Assembly: GCF_024281235.1 (NCBI RefSeq)
Contig: NZ_JAHWXY010000007.1
Span: 112,272 to 176,271, forward strand
Origin: Shinella daejeonensis
Lineage (GTDB): Bacteria > Pseudomonadota > Alphaproteobacteria > Rhizobiales > Rhizobiaceae
Reading direction: 5' to 3'
DNA: 64,000 nucleotides
Position numbers and translations under genes: made by a program. The notes beneath the pieces are model-generated. The model had not been told where the DNA came from. It did no database searches and saw only the letters and a list, made by a program, of their open reading frames with translations. Shown here piece by piece: positions 1 to 8,032 of this stretch; position 1 is the first letter of the stretch; each line of letters begins with the position of its first letter.

Positions 1-1
1 G

Positions 2-322
2 GAATTCCACCGCGCGCTTCTGGACATGGCCGGCAATCCGATCCTGACGCAGACCGTCATGACGCTGCGCGGCCGGATCCGCTATTTCGGCGACGCCTCG
101 GCGGAAGGCGTCGAACGCCAGCGCGCCTCCGCGCGCGAGCACTACCAGATCATCGACCTCGTCACCGCCGGCGACCTGGATGGCATATCGGACCTGATGC
201 GCGACCATGTCCGCGCCTGGGAGCCGCTGTTCATGAAGGCCGTCGCGCAATTCGAACAGCCGCGCAGCCTGCAGCCGGCACCGGCCGCGACGAGCGCGAC
301 CGCCGCGTCGGACGCCTCCTGA
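2..322 (+). CDS. GntR-family (FCD) transcriptional regulator, C-terminal part
   Basis: The reading frame is open from the window edge and reads EFHRALLDMAGN, then a helix-rich segment ending in an alanine-rich tail. FHRALLDMAGNP is typical of the FCD ligand-binding domain of GntR/FadR regulators, and DHVRAWEPLFMK near the end fits the last FCD helices. The DNA-binding half lies outside the window, so this is a partial gene. It sits just upstream of a small ORF and the aconitase-X gene on the same strand, so it may regulate them. The effector cannot be inferred from the fragment. Confidence 0.75.
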   Translation, partial: EFHRALLDMAGNPILTQTVMTLRGRIRYFGDASAEGVERQRASAREHYQIIDLVTAGDLDGISDLMRDHVRAWEPLFMKAVAQFEQPRSLQPAPAATSATAASDAS

Positions 323-339
323 AAGAAACGTTTTACCCC

Positions 340-474
340 GTGTCAGATATCACGCCCCTCTCGATCTCCGAACTTCGCGACAAGGTCGAGGGCATCCTGC
401 GTACCGTGCGCGCCGGCAAGCCACTGCCGGAGATCGAGGTGCTCGACCGTCTGCACGCGGAAGCCGGGCGATAA
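340..474 (+). CDS. Small hypothetical protein, 44 aa
   Basis: A GTG-initiated frame of 44 codons fills the space between the GntR fragment (ends 322) and the aconitase-X gene (starts 488). It begins MSDITPLSISELRDKVEGIL and ends in TAA 13 bases before the next start. Its charged, helix-forming composition (ELRDKVEGILRTVRAGK) looks like a real soluble peptide, and the tight spacing suggests co-transcription. No family is recognised. The ribosome-binding site is weak (GAAAGAAA at 322-329, some ten bases upstream). Its position directly before a fused two-domain AcnX enzyme is the only clue to its role. Confidence 0.5.
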   Translation: MSDITPLSISELRDKVEGILRTVRAGKPLPEIEVLDRLHAEAGR

Positions 475-487
475 GCGGAGAGCTCTC

Positions 488-2206
488 TTGGACACGATAT
501 TGGACGGCACCGCAGCGATTTCCGGAACAGCGCAGGGCGAACTGCTCGTCAGCGCGGTTGCGCTGAGCTTCTGGGGCGGCGTCGATTCCTGGACCGGCCG
601 CGTGATCGATTCCCATCACGATCTCAACGGGCACCTGATGGAAGGCAAGATCGTCGCCATCCCGTCGGGTCGCGGCTCCTGCGCCAGCAGCGGCGTGATG
701 ATGGAGCTGCTGCTGAACGGGCACGGCCCGCTGGCGCTGCTGTTGCGGGAGCCGGACGACATCTTGGCCTTCGGGGCCATCGTGTCGGAGGAGGTGTTCG
801 GAAAGTCGGTGCCGATTGTCGTTCTGGGCGAAGAGGGATATGCGCGCCTCTCCGGCCATTCCCACGCGCTGGTGGAGGACGGCCGCGTCCATCTCGGCGA
901 CGCGCCTTTCCAGTTGCCTCGGGCCGAATCCCGGGCGGCCCGGCCGGACGGCCTGCTGCTCAGCGCGCACGACCGGGACTGTCTCGACGGCAAGCATGGC
1001 AGGGCGGCCGAGGTCGCCATGCGGATCATCGTGCGCATGGCGGCACTCCAGGGGGCAGGGCGGCTCTTCGACGTCACCCGCGTCCATATCGACGGCTGCG
1101 TCTATACCGGCCCCGCCTCGCTGAAATTTGCCGAGCAGTTCCGCGACTGGGGCGGAAAGGTCGCGATCCCGACAACCTTGAACGCGATCTCGGTCGACGC
1201 ACGCCGCTGGCGCCAGCAGGGCGTGCCCGTGGCCTTCGGCGAGGCGGCGGAGCGCCTCGGCCAGGCCTATGTGGCGATGGGAGCCGCGCCGACCTTCACC
1301 TGCGCCCCCTACCTGCTTGAAGGATCGCCCGGATACGGCGAGCAGATCGCCTGGGCGGAATCCAATGCCGTCGTCTATGCCAACAGCGTGTTTGGCGCGC
1401 GGACGATGAAATATCCCGACTATCTCGACGCCTGCATCGCGCTGACGGGCCGGGCGCCGCTCTCCGGCTGCCATACCGACGCGGGCCGCCGGCCGGGGCT
1501 GCATGTCGTGGCCCCGGAACTCGCCGGCGTCGACGACAGCTATTTCCCGCTGCTCGGCTATCACATCGGCAGGATCGCCGGCGGGCGCATTCCCCTGGTC
1601 TCGGGGCTCGCGTATCTGGCGCCGACCGCCGACAACCTGAAGGCGTTCAGTGCGGCCTTCGCCACGACCTCCGGCGCGCCGATGTTCCACATGGCCGGCG
1701 TCACGCCGGAGGCGGCGGCCCATGCAGCCGCCGAACTGGAGACCTGCCGGATCGCGGCCGAGGACCTCGCGCACACTTGGGACGAGCTGAACGCGACGCG
1801 GGAAACGCAGGTCGGGCTGGTCTCGCTCGGCAATCCCCATTTCTCGCTCGGCGAGTTCACAGCCCTTGCGGCGCTTTGCCGGGGCCGAAAGAAGGACCCT
1901 GCCGTCGAGATGATCATCACCTCCGGCCGCGCCGTCCACGCGCAGGCCGCGAGCGCCGGCGCGATCCGGGTGCTCGAGGATTTTGGCGCACGGTTCTCGA
2001 CCGATACCTGCTGGTGCCTGATCGAGGAGCCGGTCATCCCCGTCGCGGCGCGCGTGATCATGACCAACTCGGCGAAATACGCCCATTACGGCCCTGGCCT
2101 GACGGGCCGGACCTTCCGGTTCGGCAGTTTGCCGGATTGCGTCGCCGCCGCCTGCGGCGAGGGCGCACGCAGGACCGCGCCGAATTGGCTACGGCGCTGT
2201 GCTTGA
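488..2206 (+). CDS. Aconitase X, fused swivel and catalytic domains (probable cis-3-hydroxy-L-proline dehydratase)
   Basis: This 572-residue protein joins a DUF126-like swivel domain (about residues 1-140, with PSGRGSCASSG at 59-69) to a DUF521/AcnX catalytic domain. The latter shows CAPYLLEGSPGYGEQ, a GARTMKYPDY segment, SGCHTDAGRRPG and a C-terminal NSAKYAHYGPGLTGR. Family members of the fused bacterial type are iron-sulfur or metal-dependent dehydratases that convert cis-3-hydroxy-L-proline to delta-1-pyrroline-2-carboxylate. The start is TTG at 488, preceded by GCGGAGAG. The hydroxyproline operon at 9.4-19.5 kb makes a hydroxyproline substrate plausible, although the two are now separated by foreign-looking DNA. 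Family membership is near certain; the exact substrate is inferred. Confidence 0.8.
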   Translation: MDTILDGTAAISGTAQGELLVSAVALSFWGGVDSWTGRVIDSHHDLNGHLMEGKIVAIPSGRGSCASSGVMMELLLNGHGPLALLLREPDDILAFGAIVSEEVFGKSVPIVVLGEEGYARLSGHSHALVEDGRVHLGDAPFQLPRAESRAARPDGLLLSAHDRDCLDGKHGRAAEVAMRIIVRMAALQGAGRLFDVTRVHIDGCVYTGPASLKFAEQFRDWGGKVAIPTTLNAISVDARRWRQQGVPVAFGEAAERLGQAYVAMGAAPTFTCAPYLLEGSPGYGEQIAWAESNAVVYANSVFGARTMKYPDYLDACIALTGRAPLSGCHTDAGRRPGLHVVAPELAGVDDSYFPLLGYHIGRIAGGRIPLVSGLAYLAPTADNLKAFSAAFATTSGAPMFHMAGVTPEAAAHAAAELETCRIAAEDLAHTWDELNATRETQVGLVSLGNPHFSLGEFTALAALCRGRKKDPAVEMIITSGRAVHAQAASAGAIRVLEDFGARFSTDTCWCLIEEPVIPVAARVIMTNSAKYAHYGPGLTGRTFRFGSLPDCVAAACGEGARRTAPNWLRRCA

Positions 2207-2330
2207 GTTCGAAAGACCGTTCGCGTGTATCTTTGACGAAGCTCCATAGCAGGACGGTTATTGCGCGGGAAAAGCCGAGGAGAGCCCAAGGCATGGTCCC
2301 GACTACCCCCGCCGCTAGAGCATGCTGTTT

Positions 2331-2582
2331 TCATACGGAAGCATAGCCTGAAATTCTGAGATAGTCGGCGCATTCGGCCGGTGGGAAGGCGTCGAGCAAT
2401 TCACCGGCCTTGCGCCACGTCGCCTCGACAGTGCGGCGCACGGCTTGTCCCTTGTGGTTGCCGAGAGTGTCGAGGATCACGATGTCCCCCTTTGCGAGCG
2501 TGGGCACGAGGCCTTTCTGGACATAGAGGGTGAAGAGCTCGCCGTTGATCGGCCCGTCGATAATAGGCGCACAACTTTTCAA
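2331..2582 (-). pseudogene. IS630-family transposase remnant with internal deletion
   Basis: The minus-strand frame reads DGPINGELFTLYVQKGLVPT, GDIVILDTLGNHKGQAVR and then RTVEATWRKAGELLDAFPP followed by a short C-terminus ending GYASV. Both halves match conserved parts of the DDE domain of IS630-family transposases. The stretch normally found between AVR and RTVE, containing LPPYSPDLNPIE, is missing, and so is everything upstream of DGPING. The copy is therefore truncated at its 5' end and internally deleted, and cannot be active. It lies at the left boundary of the lower-GC block that starts after the AcnX gene. Confidence 0.8.
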
Positions 2583-2720
2583 GGTTGCTTGATGCGGCTC
2601 GCCGCTGCTCCCGAACGCCTTGGCTGGTGCGCAGGGAGTAATTGACAGAATAATATCGTTCCGCTAAAAGTATGACGTTCTGCATGAAGAACAAATAAAA
2701 TCACCAAGGGGATCTCAAAA
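2583..2720. other. AT-richer leader before the SsuABC-like operon
   Basis: No gene is seen here. Base composition drops sharply compared with the DNA to the left, with runs such as AGAATAATATCG and GAACAAATAAAATC. The leader ends in AAGGGGATC, a good ribosome-binding site for the substrate-binding protein gene at 2721. The promoter of the downstream operon presumably lies here, but I could not assign -35 and -10 boxes with confidence. Confidence 0.35.
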
Positions 2721-3770
2721 ATGGGACAATACCAGCCAACTCGGCGAGACGTTCTACGCCGCGCCACATCACTTTCCGTTCTGGCCGCGGCTTCGGCCGT
2801 AATGCCAAGTCTTGGACAGGCCCAGGAACTCCCGGCAGAAATAACCTCCTTCGAAATCATCAGCGTCCGTGACCCGCAGCATTCCGCCCAGCTGGCTCTC
2901 GCACTTGAGAGCGGCTTCTTCAAAGAGGAGGGGCTCGATGTCACGGCCAATTACACTGTCAACGGGCCGGATCTTCCAAGCCTTGCGGCGAGCGGTCAGG
3001 TAAAAGTCCTATGCTCCGCTATGGAGCATGTAGCTTCCCTCCGCCTTCGCGGGCTGGATTTCAAATGGATCATGAAGCTGTCCGATATCTCCAACACCCA
3101 GGGTGTCGTCATTGGTGAGGGGGCAGGAATTAACAAGCCACAGGACCTGTCCGGCAAGCGAGTGGGCATGTTCCGCGGCGCTTCGGTCGAACTGGCGATT
3201 GAAAATATGTGCAAGGCTCACGGGATTGATTTCAAGTCCTTGCAATTCATCAATATGGAGCCACCGGAGCAGGCCATCGCTTTGATGCGTAACGATATTG
3301 ATGTGATGGCCTGCTGGGAGCCCTACGTCAGCAACGCCGCCAAGGTGGGGGGTCGGCTCTACTTCACTGGTGCCAAATCTTACATCGACAGCTCTGATGC
3401 TCCGACTGATGTCAATTGGCTTTACCTTGCAACGGGTCTGTCCGCGTCAAGCGACATGCGCGCGCAGGCACCGAACACGCTATTTCGTGTGATGCGCGCG
3501 ATGATGCGTGCCAGCAAGCTGATTATCGAAGACCCGGCTGCCGCGGCTCCAGTTGTCGCCAAAGGTCTCGGCATTCCGCCTGAAGGATTGGACACAATCC
3601 TGCGCGCAAACGACTACAGACCTGATTTTGACGAACGACTTGCAGCCGGCTACCCCGATTATATCCGCTGGGCAGTGGAGCGGAAGTTCATGGATAGTTC
3701 CGTACCACTCGACGATATTCTGGAAAGGTCGTTTTTGACCAAGATTGCACCTCAGGCCGTTCGGATCTGA
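2721..3770 (+). CDS. ABC transporter substrate-binding protein, NMT1/SsuA-like
   Basis: A 349-residue exported protein with a twin-arginine-type leader ([20 protein letters not shown], cleavage near GQAQE). The mature part carries features of the NMT1/THI5/SsuA superfamily: [14 protein letters not shown] near the start, then a [11 protein letters not shown] loop and [19 protein letters not shown]. Relatives bind sulfonates, nitrate, pyrimidine precursors, thiamine precursors or aromatic acids in the periplasm. It is the first gene of a tight cluster with an ATPase (8 bases downstream) and a permease. The ligand cannot be read from the sequence. The neighbouring PuuE-like hydrolase hints at a nitrogenous or amide ring compound. 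Confidence 0.88.
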   Translation: MGQYQPTRRDVLRRATSLSVLAAASAVMPSLGQAQELPAEITSFEIISVRDPQHSAQLALALESGFFKEEGLDVTANYTVNGPDLPSLAASGQVKVLCSAMEHVASLRLRGLDFKWIMKLSDISNTQGVVIGEGAGINKPQDLSGKRVGMFRGASVELAIENMCKAHGIDFKSLQFINMEPPEQAIALMRNDIDVMACWEPYVSNAAKVGGRLYFTGAKSYIDSSDAPTDVNWLYLATGLSASSDMRAQAPNTLFRVMRAMMRASKLIIEDPAAAAPVVAKGLGIPPEGLDTILRANDYRPDFDERLAAGYPDYIRWAVERKFMDSSVPLDDILERSFLTKIAPQAVRI

Positions 3771-3777
3771 GGCTCCC

Positions 3778-4560
3778 ATGGTCGGTCAGATTGTTGTCGA
3801 AAAGGTCGGGAAGACCTTTGGCGGGCGGCCGGGTTCTCCGGCCTTCACCGCCATCACAGGATTGAGCTGCGAAATCGCCGAGAACGAGTTCGTATGTTTG
3901 CTCGGTCCAAGCGGCTGCGGAAAGTCCACGCTCCTCGGATTCATTGCGGGCCACGATCGTCCGAGTTCCGGCCGCGTCACGTTCAATGGGCGCGATATCC
4001 GAGGACCGGGTCCGGAGCGGGGAATGGTGTTCCAGCAGTATGCGTTGTTTCCTTGGTACACCGTAAAAAAGAACGTGTCGCTTGGCCTGGAGGCCAAGCG
4101 ACTTTCCAAGTCCCGGATCGACGAAACTACCGAGCGCGTGCTGAAGGCCGTTAATCTTTGGGAGCACCGGGATAGATTTCCGCGCGAGCTTTCCGGTGGG
4201 ATGAAGCAGCGCGCAGCAATCGCCAGGACACTTGCGATAGAGCCTGAAGTCATTCTCATGGATGAGCCGTTCGGCGCGTTGGACGAGCAGACTCGGGAGC
4301 GCCTGCAAGACGAGCTCCTATCAATTTGGCAGGGAAATCGCCGGACCGTAGTCTTCGTTACGCACAGTGTCGAAGAAAGCGTGGTTCTCGCCGACCGCAT
4401 TCTCGTAATGGGGCGCGGCGGAAGGATCGTAAGCGACATGGCGAATCCTGTTCCCAGGCCACGCGACCGACTGAGCAACGGTTTCATCGACTTCGAACGG
4501 CAAGTCCAACTGAAATTGCGCGAGGCCGAGCAATCTGGCGCATCTGTGCATCGAGGCTAG
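3778..4560 (+). CDS. ABC transporter ATP-binding protein, SsuB/TauB-like
   Basis: A 260-residue cytoplasmic ATPase starting at the ATG of [11 protein letters not shown]; an upstream in-frame ATG at 3745 would overlap the previous gene and adds no conserved sequence. It has Walker [11 protein letters not shown]-loop [12 protein letters not shown], signature [14 protein letters not shown], Walker [16 protein letters not shown] and the H-loop [11 protein letters not shown]. The LSGGMKQR signature and the FPWYTV motif are typical of the nitrate/sulfonate/taurine subfamily. It energises the permease encoded four bases downstream. Confidence 0.9.
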   Translation: MVGQIVVEKVGKTFGGRPGSPAFTAITGLSCEIAENEFVCLLGPSGCGKSTLLGFIAGHDRPSSGRVTFNGRDIRGPGPERGMVFQQYALFPWYTVKKNVSLGLEAKRLSKSRIDETTERVLKAVNLWEHRDRFPRELSGGMKQRAAIARTLAIEPEVILMDEPFGALDEQTRERLQDELLSIWQGNRRTVVFVTHSVEESVVLADRILVMGRGGRIVSDMANPVPRPRDRLSNGFIDFERQVQLKLREAEQSGASVHRG

Positions 4561-4564
4561 TTGC

Positions 4565-5383
4565 ATGACAGACATCTTGAGCAATCCGACGGCCGAGAAA
4601 AAAGCCTTTCCCGTGCTGGAGTTGATATCGCCGAAGATCTTCACACTTCTTGGCGTGATGATCGCATGGCAAATGCTGTCTGTCGCAAACGACAGATGGC
4701 ATTTCTACAACGCGACCCTGGTGCCGTCGCCACTTGGTATCCTTAGTGCAGCAATCGACTTGTGGCGGCAGGGTACACTTTGGCCCCATGTTGCCGCGTC
4801 TTGCATCAGGGTTATAGAAGGTATGGCGATCGCCATACCAATTGGCATTCTTCTGGCCTACGTCGTTGCGACCTACCGTTGGGCCGCAGTGATGTTCGAC
4901 CCGATCATCGAACTTATCAGACCCATTCCCAGCCTGGCGCTTTTGCCTTTGTTCATCGTCTGGTTCGGTATTGGTGAGCTTACCAAGGTCGCATTCATCT
5001 CATATAGCGCGTTCTTCATCATCTACATCGCGACGCTCGAGGCCATCCGCGACGTTGACCCCATCCTTCTGCGAGCAGCCGGGAGCTTGGGTTTTTCACG
5101 GCAGCAGACTGCCTACCACATTACGTTCAAGGCGGTTTTTCCCCACGTCATGGTCGCAGTCCGCATAGCGCTGGCAACCTCATGGTTTGTCATCGTTGGC
5201 GCGGAGTTTCTCGCGGCTAACGAGGGCCTTGGATATCTGATCAACGTTTCGCGTGTGTGGTTTCAGATCAACACCATGATGGCGGGTGCTGCCCTGATCG
5301 GTCTTCTCGGCTTGGGCAGCAACTACCTGCTTCTCTCACTTGAGCGCCGGCTGTTTGCCTGGCGCGACCGAAAGCATTCGTAA
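4565..5383 (+). CDS. ABC transporter permease, SsuC/TauC-like
   Basis: A 272-residue inner-membrane protein with about six hydrophobic segments. It has the BPD-type EAA loop EAIRDVDPILLRAAGSLGFS before HITFKAVFPHVMVAVRIAL, and the conserved PIPSLALLPLFIVWFGIGE of the SsuC/TauC group. It completes the transporter encoded from 2721. The next gene (5400) starts 16 bases downstream behind a strong GGAGGA site, which points to one operon reaching the enzyme genes. Confidence 0.9.
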   Translation: MTDILSNPTAEKKAFPVLELISPKIFTLLGVMIAWQMLSVANDRWHFYNATLVPSPLGILSAAIDLWRQGTLWPHVAASCIRVIEGMAIAIPIGILLAYVVATYRWAAVMFDPIIELIRPIPSLALLPLFIVWFGIGELTKVAFISYSAFFIIYIATLEAIRDVDPILLRAAGSLGFSRQQTAYHITFKAVFPHVMVAVRIALATSWFVIVGAEFLAANEGLGYLINVSRVWFQINTMMAGAALIGLLGLGSNYLLLSLERRLFAWRDRKHS

Positions 5384-5399
5384 TTTGGAGGAATAATTC

Positions 5400-6371
5400 A
5401 TGCCCAATTCTTATGAAGACTACATGCCGCCGATCGATGTCGGACCCGGTCCACGCCGCAATTTTGTGGGATACGGCAAGCGTGGACTTAAGGTTCATTG
5501 GCCGGAGGGAAAACGCGTTGCGCTCGCTCTGGTGGTTAACTACGAGACCGGCGCTGAATCATCCTGGGCATCGGGCGATCGGCGAAACGACAGGATCTTC
5601 GAATTCCCCTATAATCTGGAGCCGCAGTTCCGTGACCTTGCGACAGAGGCTGTTTCGGAGTACGGCGGCCGCGCCGGTGTCTGGCGCATCCAGCGCATGC
5701 TCGACGAATTGGGTATTAAGTGCACATTTTCGGCCTGCGCGGTCGCGCTGAAGCGCAATCCGGAGGTGGGGGCTTATATCCGCGAGGCAGGTCACGAAGG
5801 ATCTTCGCACGGCTTCCGCTGGGAGGAAGTCTGGAAGATGGCGCGTGCCCATGAGCGCGCGCATATCGATGCAGCTATCGAGATCATTCGAGAAACATGC
5901 GGCGAACGTCCGATCGGTTGGCAGACGAGGCATAGCGGCTCGCTCAACACGCGCGAACTCCTCGTGGAGGAGGGGGGCTTCCTCTACGACTGTGATTCCA
6001 CAGCGGACGACGTGCCGTTCTATACCGAGGTTCTCGGAAAGCAGCATCTCGTTCTGCCTTACTCAAGCACCTACAACGACCATCGCTTTATCATCGGGCA
6101 GGGTTATTCCAAACCACAGGATTTCTTCGACTACTGTAAAGACGGCATCGACTATCTGCGCCGTGAAGGTGAGACCCGTCCCAAGATGATGACGATCGGG
6201 ATCCATGCGCACTGGATGGGGCAGGCAGCACGGTGTGCCGCGCTTCATCGCTTCTTGGAGTACTGCCTGGCCGCGGGCGATGTGTGGATTGCGCGCCGCC
6301 GTGACATTGCCGAGTGGTTTGCGGCCAACCATCAGTCCTTCGTCGCCGCCACTGAGAAAGAGCCATCCTGA
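5400..6371 (+). CDS. Polysaccharide-deacetylase-fold hydrolase, PuuE (allantoinase)-like
   Basis: A 323-residue protein of the NodB-homology/PuuE group. The first catalytic motif of true deacetylases (TFDDG) is replaced by VVNYETGAESS, the form seen in PuuE-type allantoinases and related amide hydrolases. Other family marks are FSACAVALKRNPEVGAYIRE, the AGHEGSSHGFRW motif and GWQTRHSGSLNTRELL, with DCDSTADDVPFY and GIHAHWMGQ further on. It probably hydrolyses a cyclic or linear amide taken up by the preceding transporter. The start has a strong GGAGGAATAATT leader. Fold assignment is firm, the substrate is unknown; allantoin itself is only one possibility, and no other ureide gene is present nearby. 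Confidence 0.8.
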   Translation: MPNSYEDYMPPIDVGPGPRRNFVGYGKRGLKVHWPEGKRVALALVVNYETGAESSWASGDRRNDRIFEFPYNLEPQFRDLATEAVSEYGGRAGVWRIQRMLDELGIKCTFSACAVALKRNPEVGAYIREAGHEGSSHGFRWEEVWKMARAHERAHIDAAIEIIRETCGERPIGWQTRHSGSLNTRELLVEEGGFLYDCDSTADDVPFYTEVLGKQHLVLPYSSTYNDHRFIIGQGYSKPQDFFDYCKDGIDYLRREGETRPKMMTIGIHAHWMGQAARCAALHRFLEYCLAAGDVWIARRRDIAEWFAANHQSFVAATEKEPS

Positions 6372-7249
6372 TGGGGAAGCCACGGAGCGGCCGGCGTTGT
6401 CTCGTGACAGGGCATACCGGCTATATTGGGCGCGCGCTGGTGCGCGCCCTTGAGGAAGGTGGCCACAATGTGGAGGGCCTCGCCGAGGCGGATGGAACAT
6501 TTGTCGATCTCCTTGACCATCAGGCTGTGGCTCGCGTTGTAGAGCGTGTTCGACCACACACTCTCTTTCATATGGGCGGCGTATCCGGACCTATGTGCCA
6601 TGCGGACGACCCCGTGCAGGTGCTCATGGTAAATGTTGTCGGGTCTGAAGCTCTCTTGAATGCAGCCGCCAAGTATGGCGTTTCGCGCATTGTAACGGCT
6701 GGCTCGGTGGCGGGATATGCCCGTCCGGGACCTTTCGGCCCTGAGCCGGACAACGTCTATGGGCTGACAAAGCGCGTCTTGGAACTGCAAACCCGTCTTT
6801 GGGCAAGACGTACCGGGCGCGAAGCGACCTGTGTGCGCATCGGATCGGTTTACGGTGTTGGTCGACAGACCGAAAATCCGATCCATAAGATGGTGAGCGA
6901 TGCTCTGCGGACGAATGAAATTCGCTATGAGTCGTATCGGATGGAGCCTTGTATCGAGATCGGGACATGCGTCTCCTTGATTGCCGCCCTCGCCGATGTC
7001 GAGCACCTGCGGCCCCGCTACGACGCGGTGACTGAACGACCATGCTCCAGCGAGGTCGCCGGGATTGTTGCCAAGCTTACGGGCGCCAAGCATTCACCGC
7101 ATATGGCCGAGAACGGCGTGCACCCGGAGTTTCCGGAGGACTTTGACTCAAGTGCGTTGTCGACCGATGCGGGGCAGATCCCGCACGCCACCCTGGAGAA
7201 TGCAATTTTCAGGATTATTCGGTCCTATGACGCATATCCGGTAAAATGA
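6371..7249 (+). CDS. NAD-dependent epimerase/dehydratase family protein
   Basis: A 292-residue extended-SDR protein with the nucleotide-binding motif VTGHTGYIGRALVRAL at about residues 12-27, the acidic and DLLDH segments of the Rossmann fold and an active-site-like region TAGSVAGYARPG followed by VYGLTKRVLE (Y-x-x-x-K). Family members act on nucleotide sugars or other hydroxylated compounds. The start codon overlaps the stop of the PuuE-like gene by one base (TGATG), which implies translational coupling and a shared pathway. The substrate is unknown. Confidence 0.82.
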   Translation: MGKPRSGRRCLVTGHTGYIGRALVRALEEGGHNVEGLAEADGTFVDLLDHQAVARVVERVRPHTLFHMGGVSGPMCHADDPVQVLMVNVVGSEALLNAAAKYGVSRIVTAGSVAGYARPGPFGPEPDNVYGLTKRVLELQTRLWARRTGREATCVRIGSVYGVGRQTENPIHKMVSDALRTNEIRYESYRMEPCIEIGTCVSLIAALADVEHLRPRYDAVTERPCSSEVAGIVAKLTGAKHSPHMAENGVHPEFPEDFDSSALSTDAGQIPHATLENAIFRIIRSYDAYPVK

Positions 7250-7259
7250 GGAAATCGAC

Positions 7260-8006
7260 ATGTTGCTTGAAGATCGAACTGCGCTCATCACGGGAGCGGC
7301 AGGTGGGATAGGCGCGGCTATCGCTCAGCTGTTCGTCGAAAACGGCGCACGGGTGATGCTTGCCGACGCCGATTTTGAACAGCTCCAGGTTGTTGAAAAA
7401 CGGCTGCTGGAGGCCGGCGGTGACGTCCACGCCCGACAGGTGGACGTCACTAGCGAGCGGGACGTCGAGGACCTGATCACAGCGGTCGAGCGCGCACTTG
7501 GTAGAGTTGATATCCTTGTCAATTCGGCGGGCGCGATATCGGAAGCTGGCGTGGAGGCAATGACACTTGACGAATGGCGACGCATAATGATGTGCAATCT
7601 GGACGCCGTTTTTCTCACCTGCCGCGCTGTACTTCCCGGCATGCGGCGACATGGTTGGGGCCGTATAGTGAATATAGCAAGTCAGATCGGCCAACGAGGT
7701 GCGCCCCGCTTCGCGCATTATGCGGCCTCAAAGGCTGGCGTTATTGCCTTTACGAAATCGCTGAGCCGCGAGGTTGCCCGTGAAGGCATATTGGTCAATG
7801 CGATCGCACCAGGGCCGGTTTTGACGGATTTCAACAAGGGCCTGGCCCCTGAAACGCTTGCGCGTACGGCGTCCATGCTTCCGCTCGGGCGCTCTGCCAT
7901 CCCCTCGGAAATTGCCGGTTCCGCCCTTCTGCTGGCTTCAAGCCCACATGGTGATGTTTTTGTTGGACAAACACTCGGACCGAATTGCGGAGACGTAATG
8001 CTCTGA
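7260..8006 (+). CDS. SDR family oxidoreductase, FabG-like
   Basis: A 248-residue classical short-chain dehydrogenase. It shows TGAAGGIGAAIAQLF for cofactor binding, NSAGA, the active-site serine in NIASQIGQRG, the Y-x-x-x-K motif as YAASKAG and NAIAPGPVLTDF. An acidic residue after the second strand (ADADFE) suggests NAD preference. A GAGGAAATCGAC leader sets the start. It is the last gene of the operon running from 2721 and probably oxidises or reduces an intermediate between the hydrolase and epimerase steps. Confidence 0.85.
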   Translation: MLLEDRTALITGAAGGIGAAIAQLFVENGARVMLADADFEQLQVVEKRLLEAGGDVHARQVDVTSERDVEDLITAVERALGRVDILVNSAGAISEAGVEAMTLDEWRRIMMCNLDAVFLTCRAVLPGMRRHGWGRIVNIASQIGQRGAPRFAHYAASKAGVIAFTKSLSREVAREGILVNAIAPGPVLTDFNKGLAPETLARTASMLPLGRSAIPSEIAGSALLLASSPHGDVFVGQTLGPNCGDVML

Positions 8007-8032
8007 GTGAACCATGGGCGTCGAGCGCGAAG

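Noticed and set aside
350..2086. 578-codon minus-strand open frame opposite the AcnX gene
   Set aside because: Its product is rich in Arg, Gly, Asp and His with no domain, while the plus-strand frame has clear AcnX motifs. It is an antisense shadow produced by high GC.
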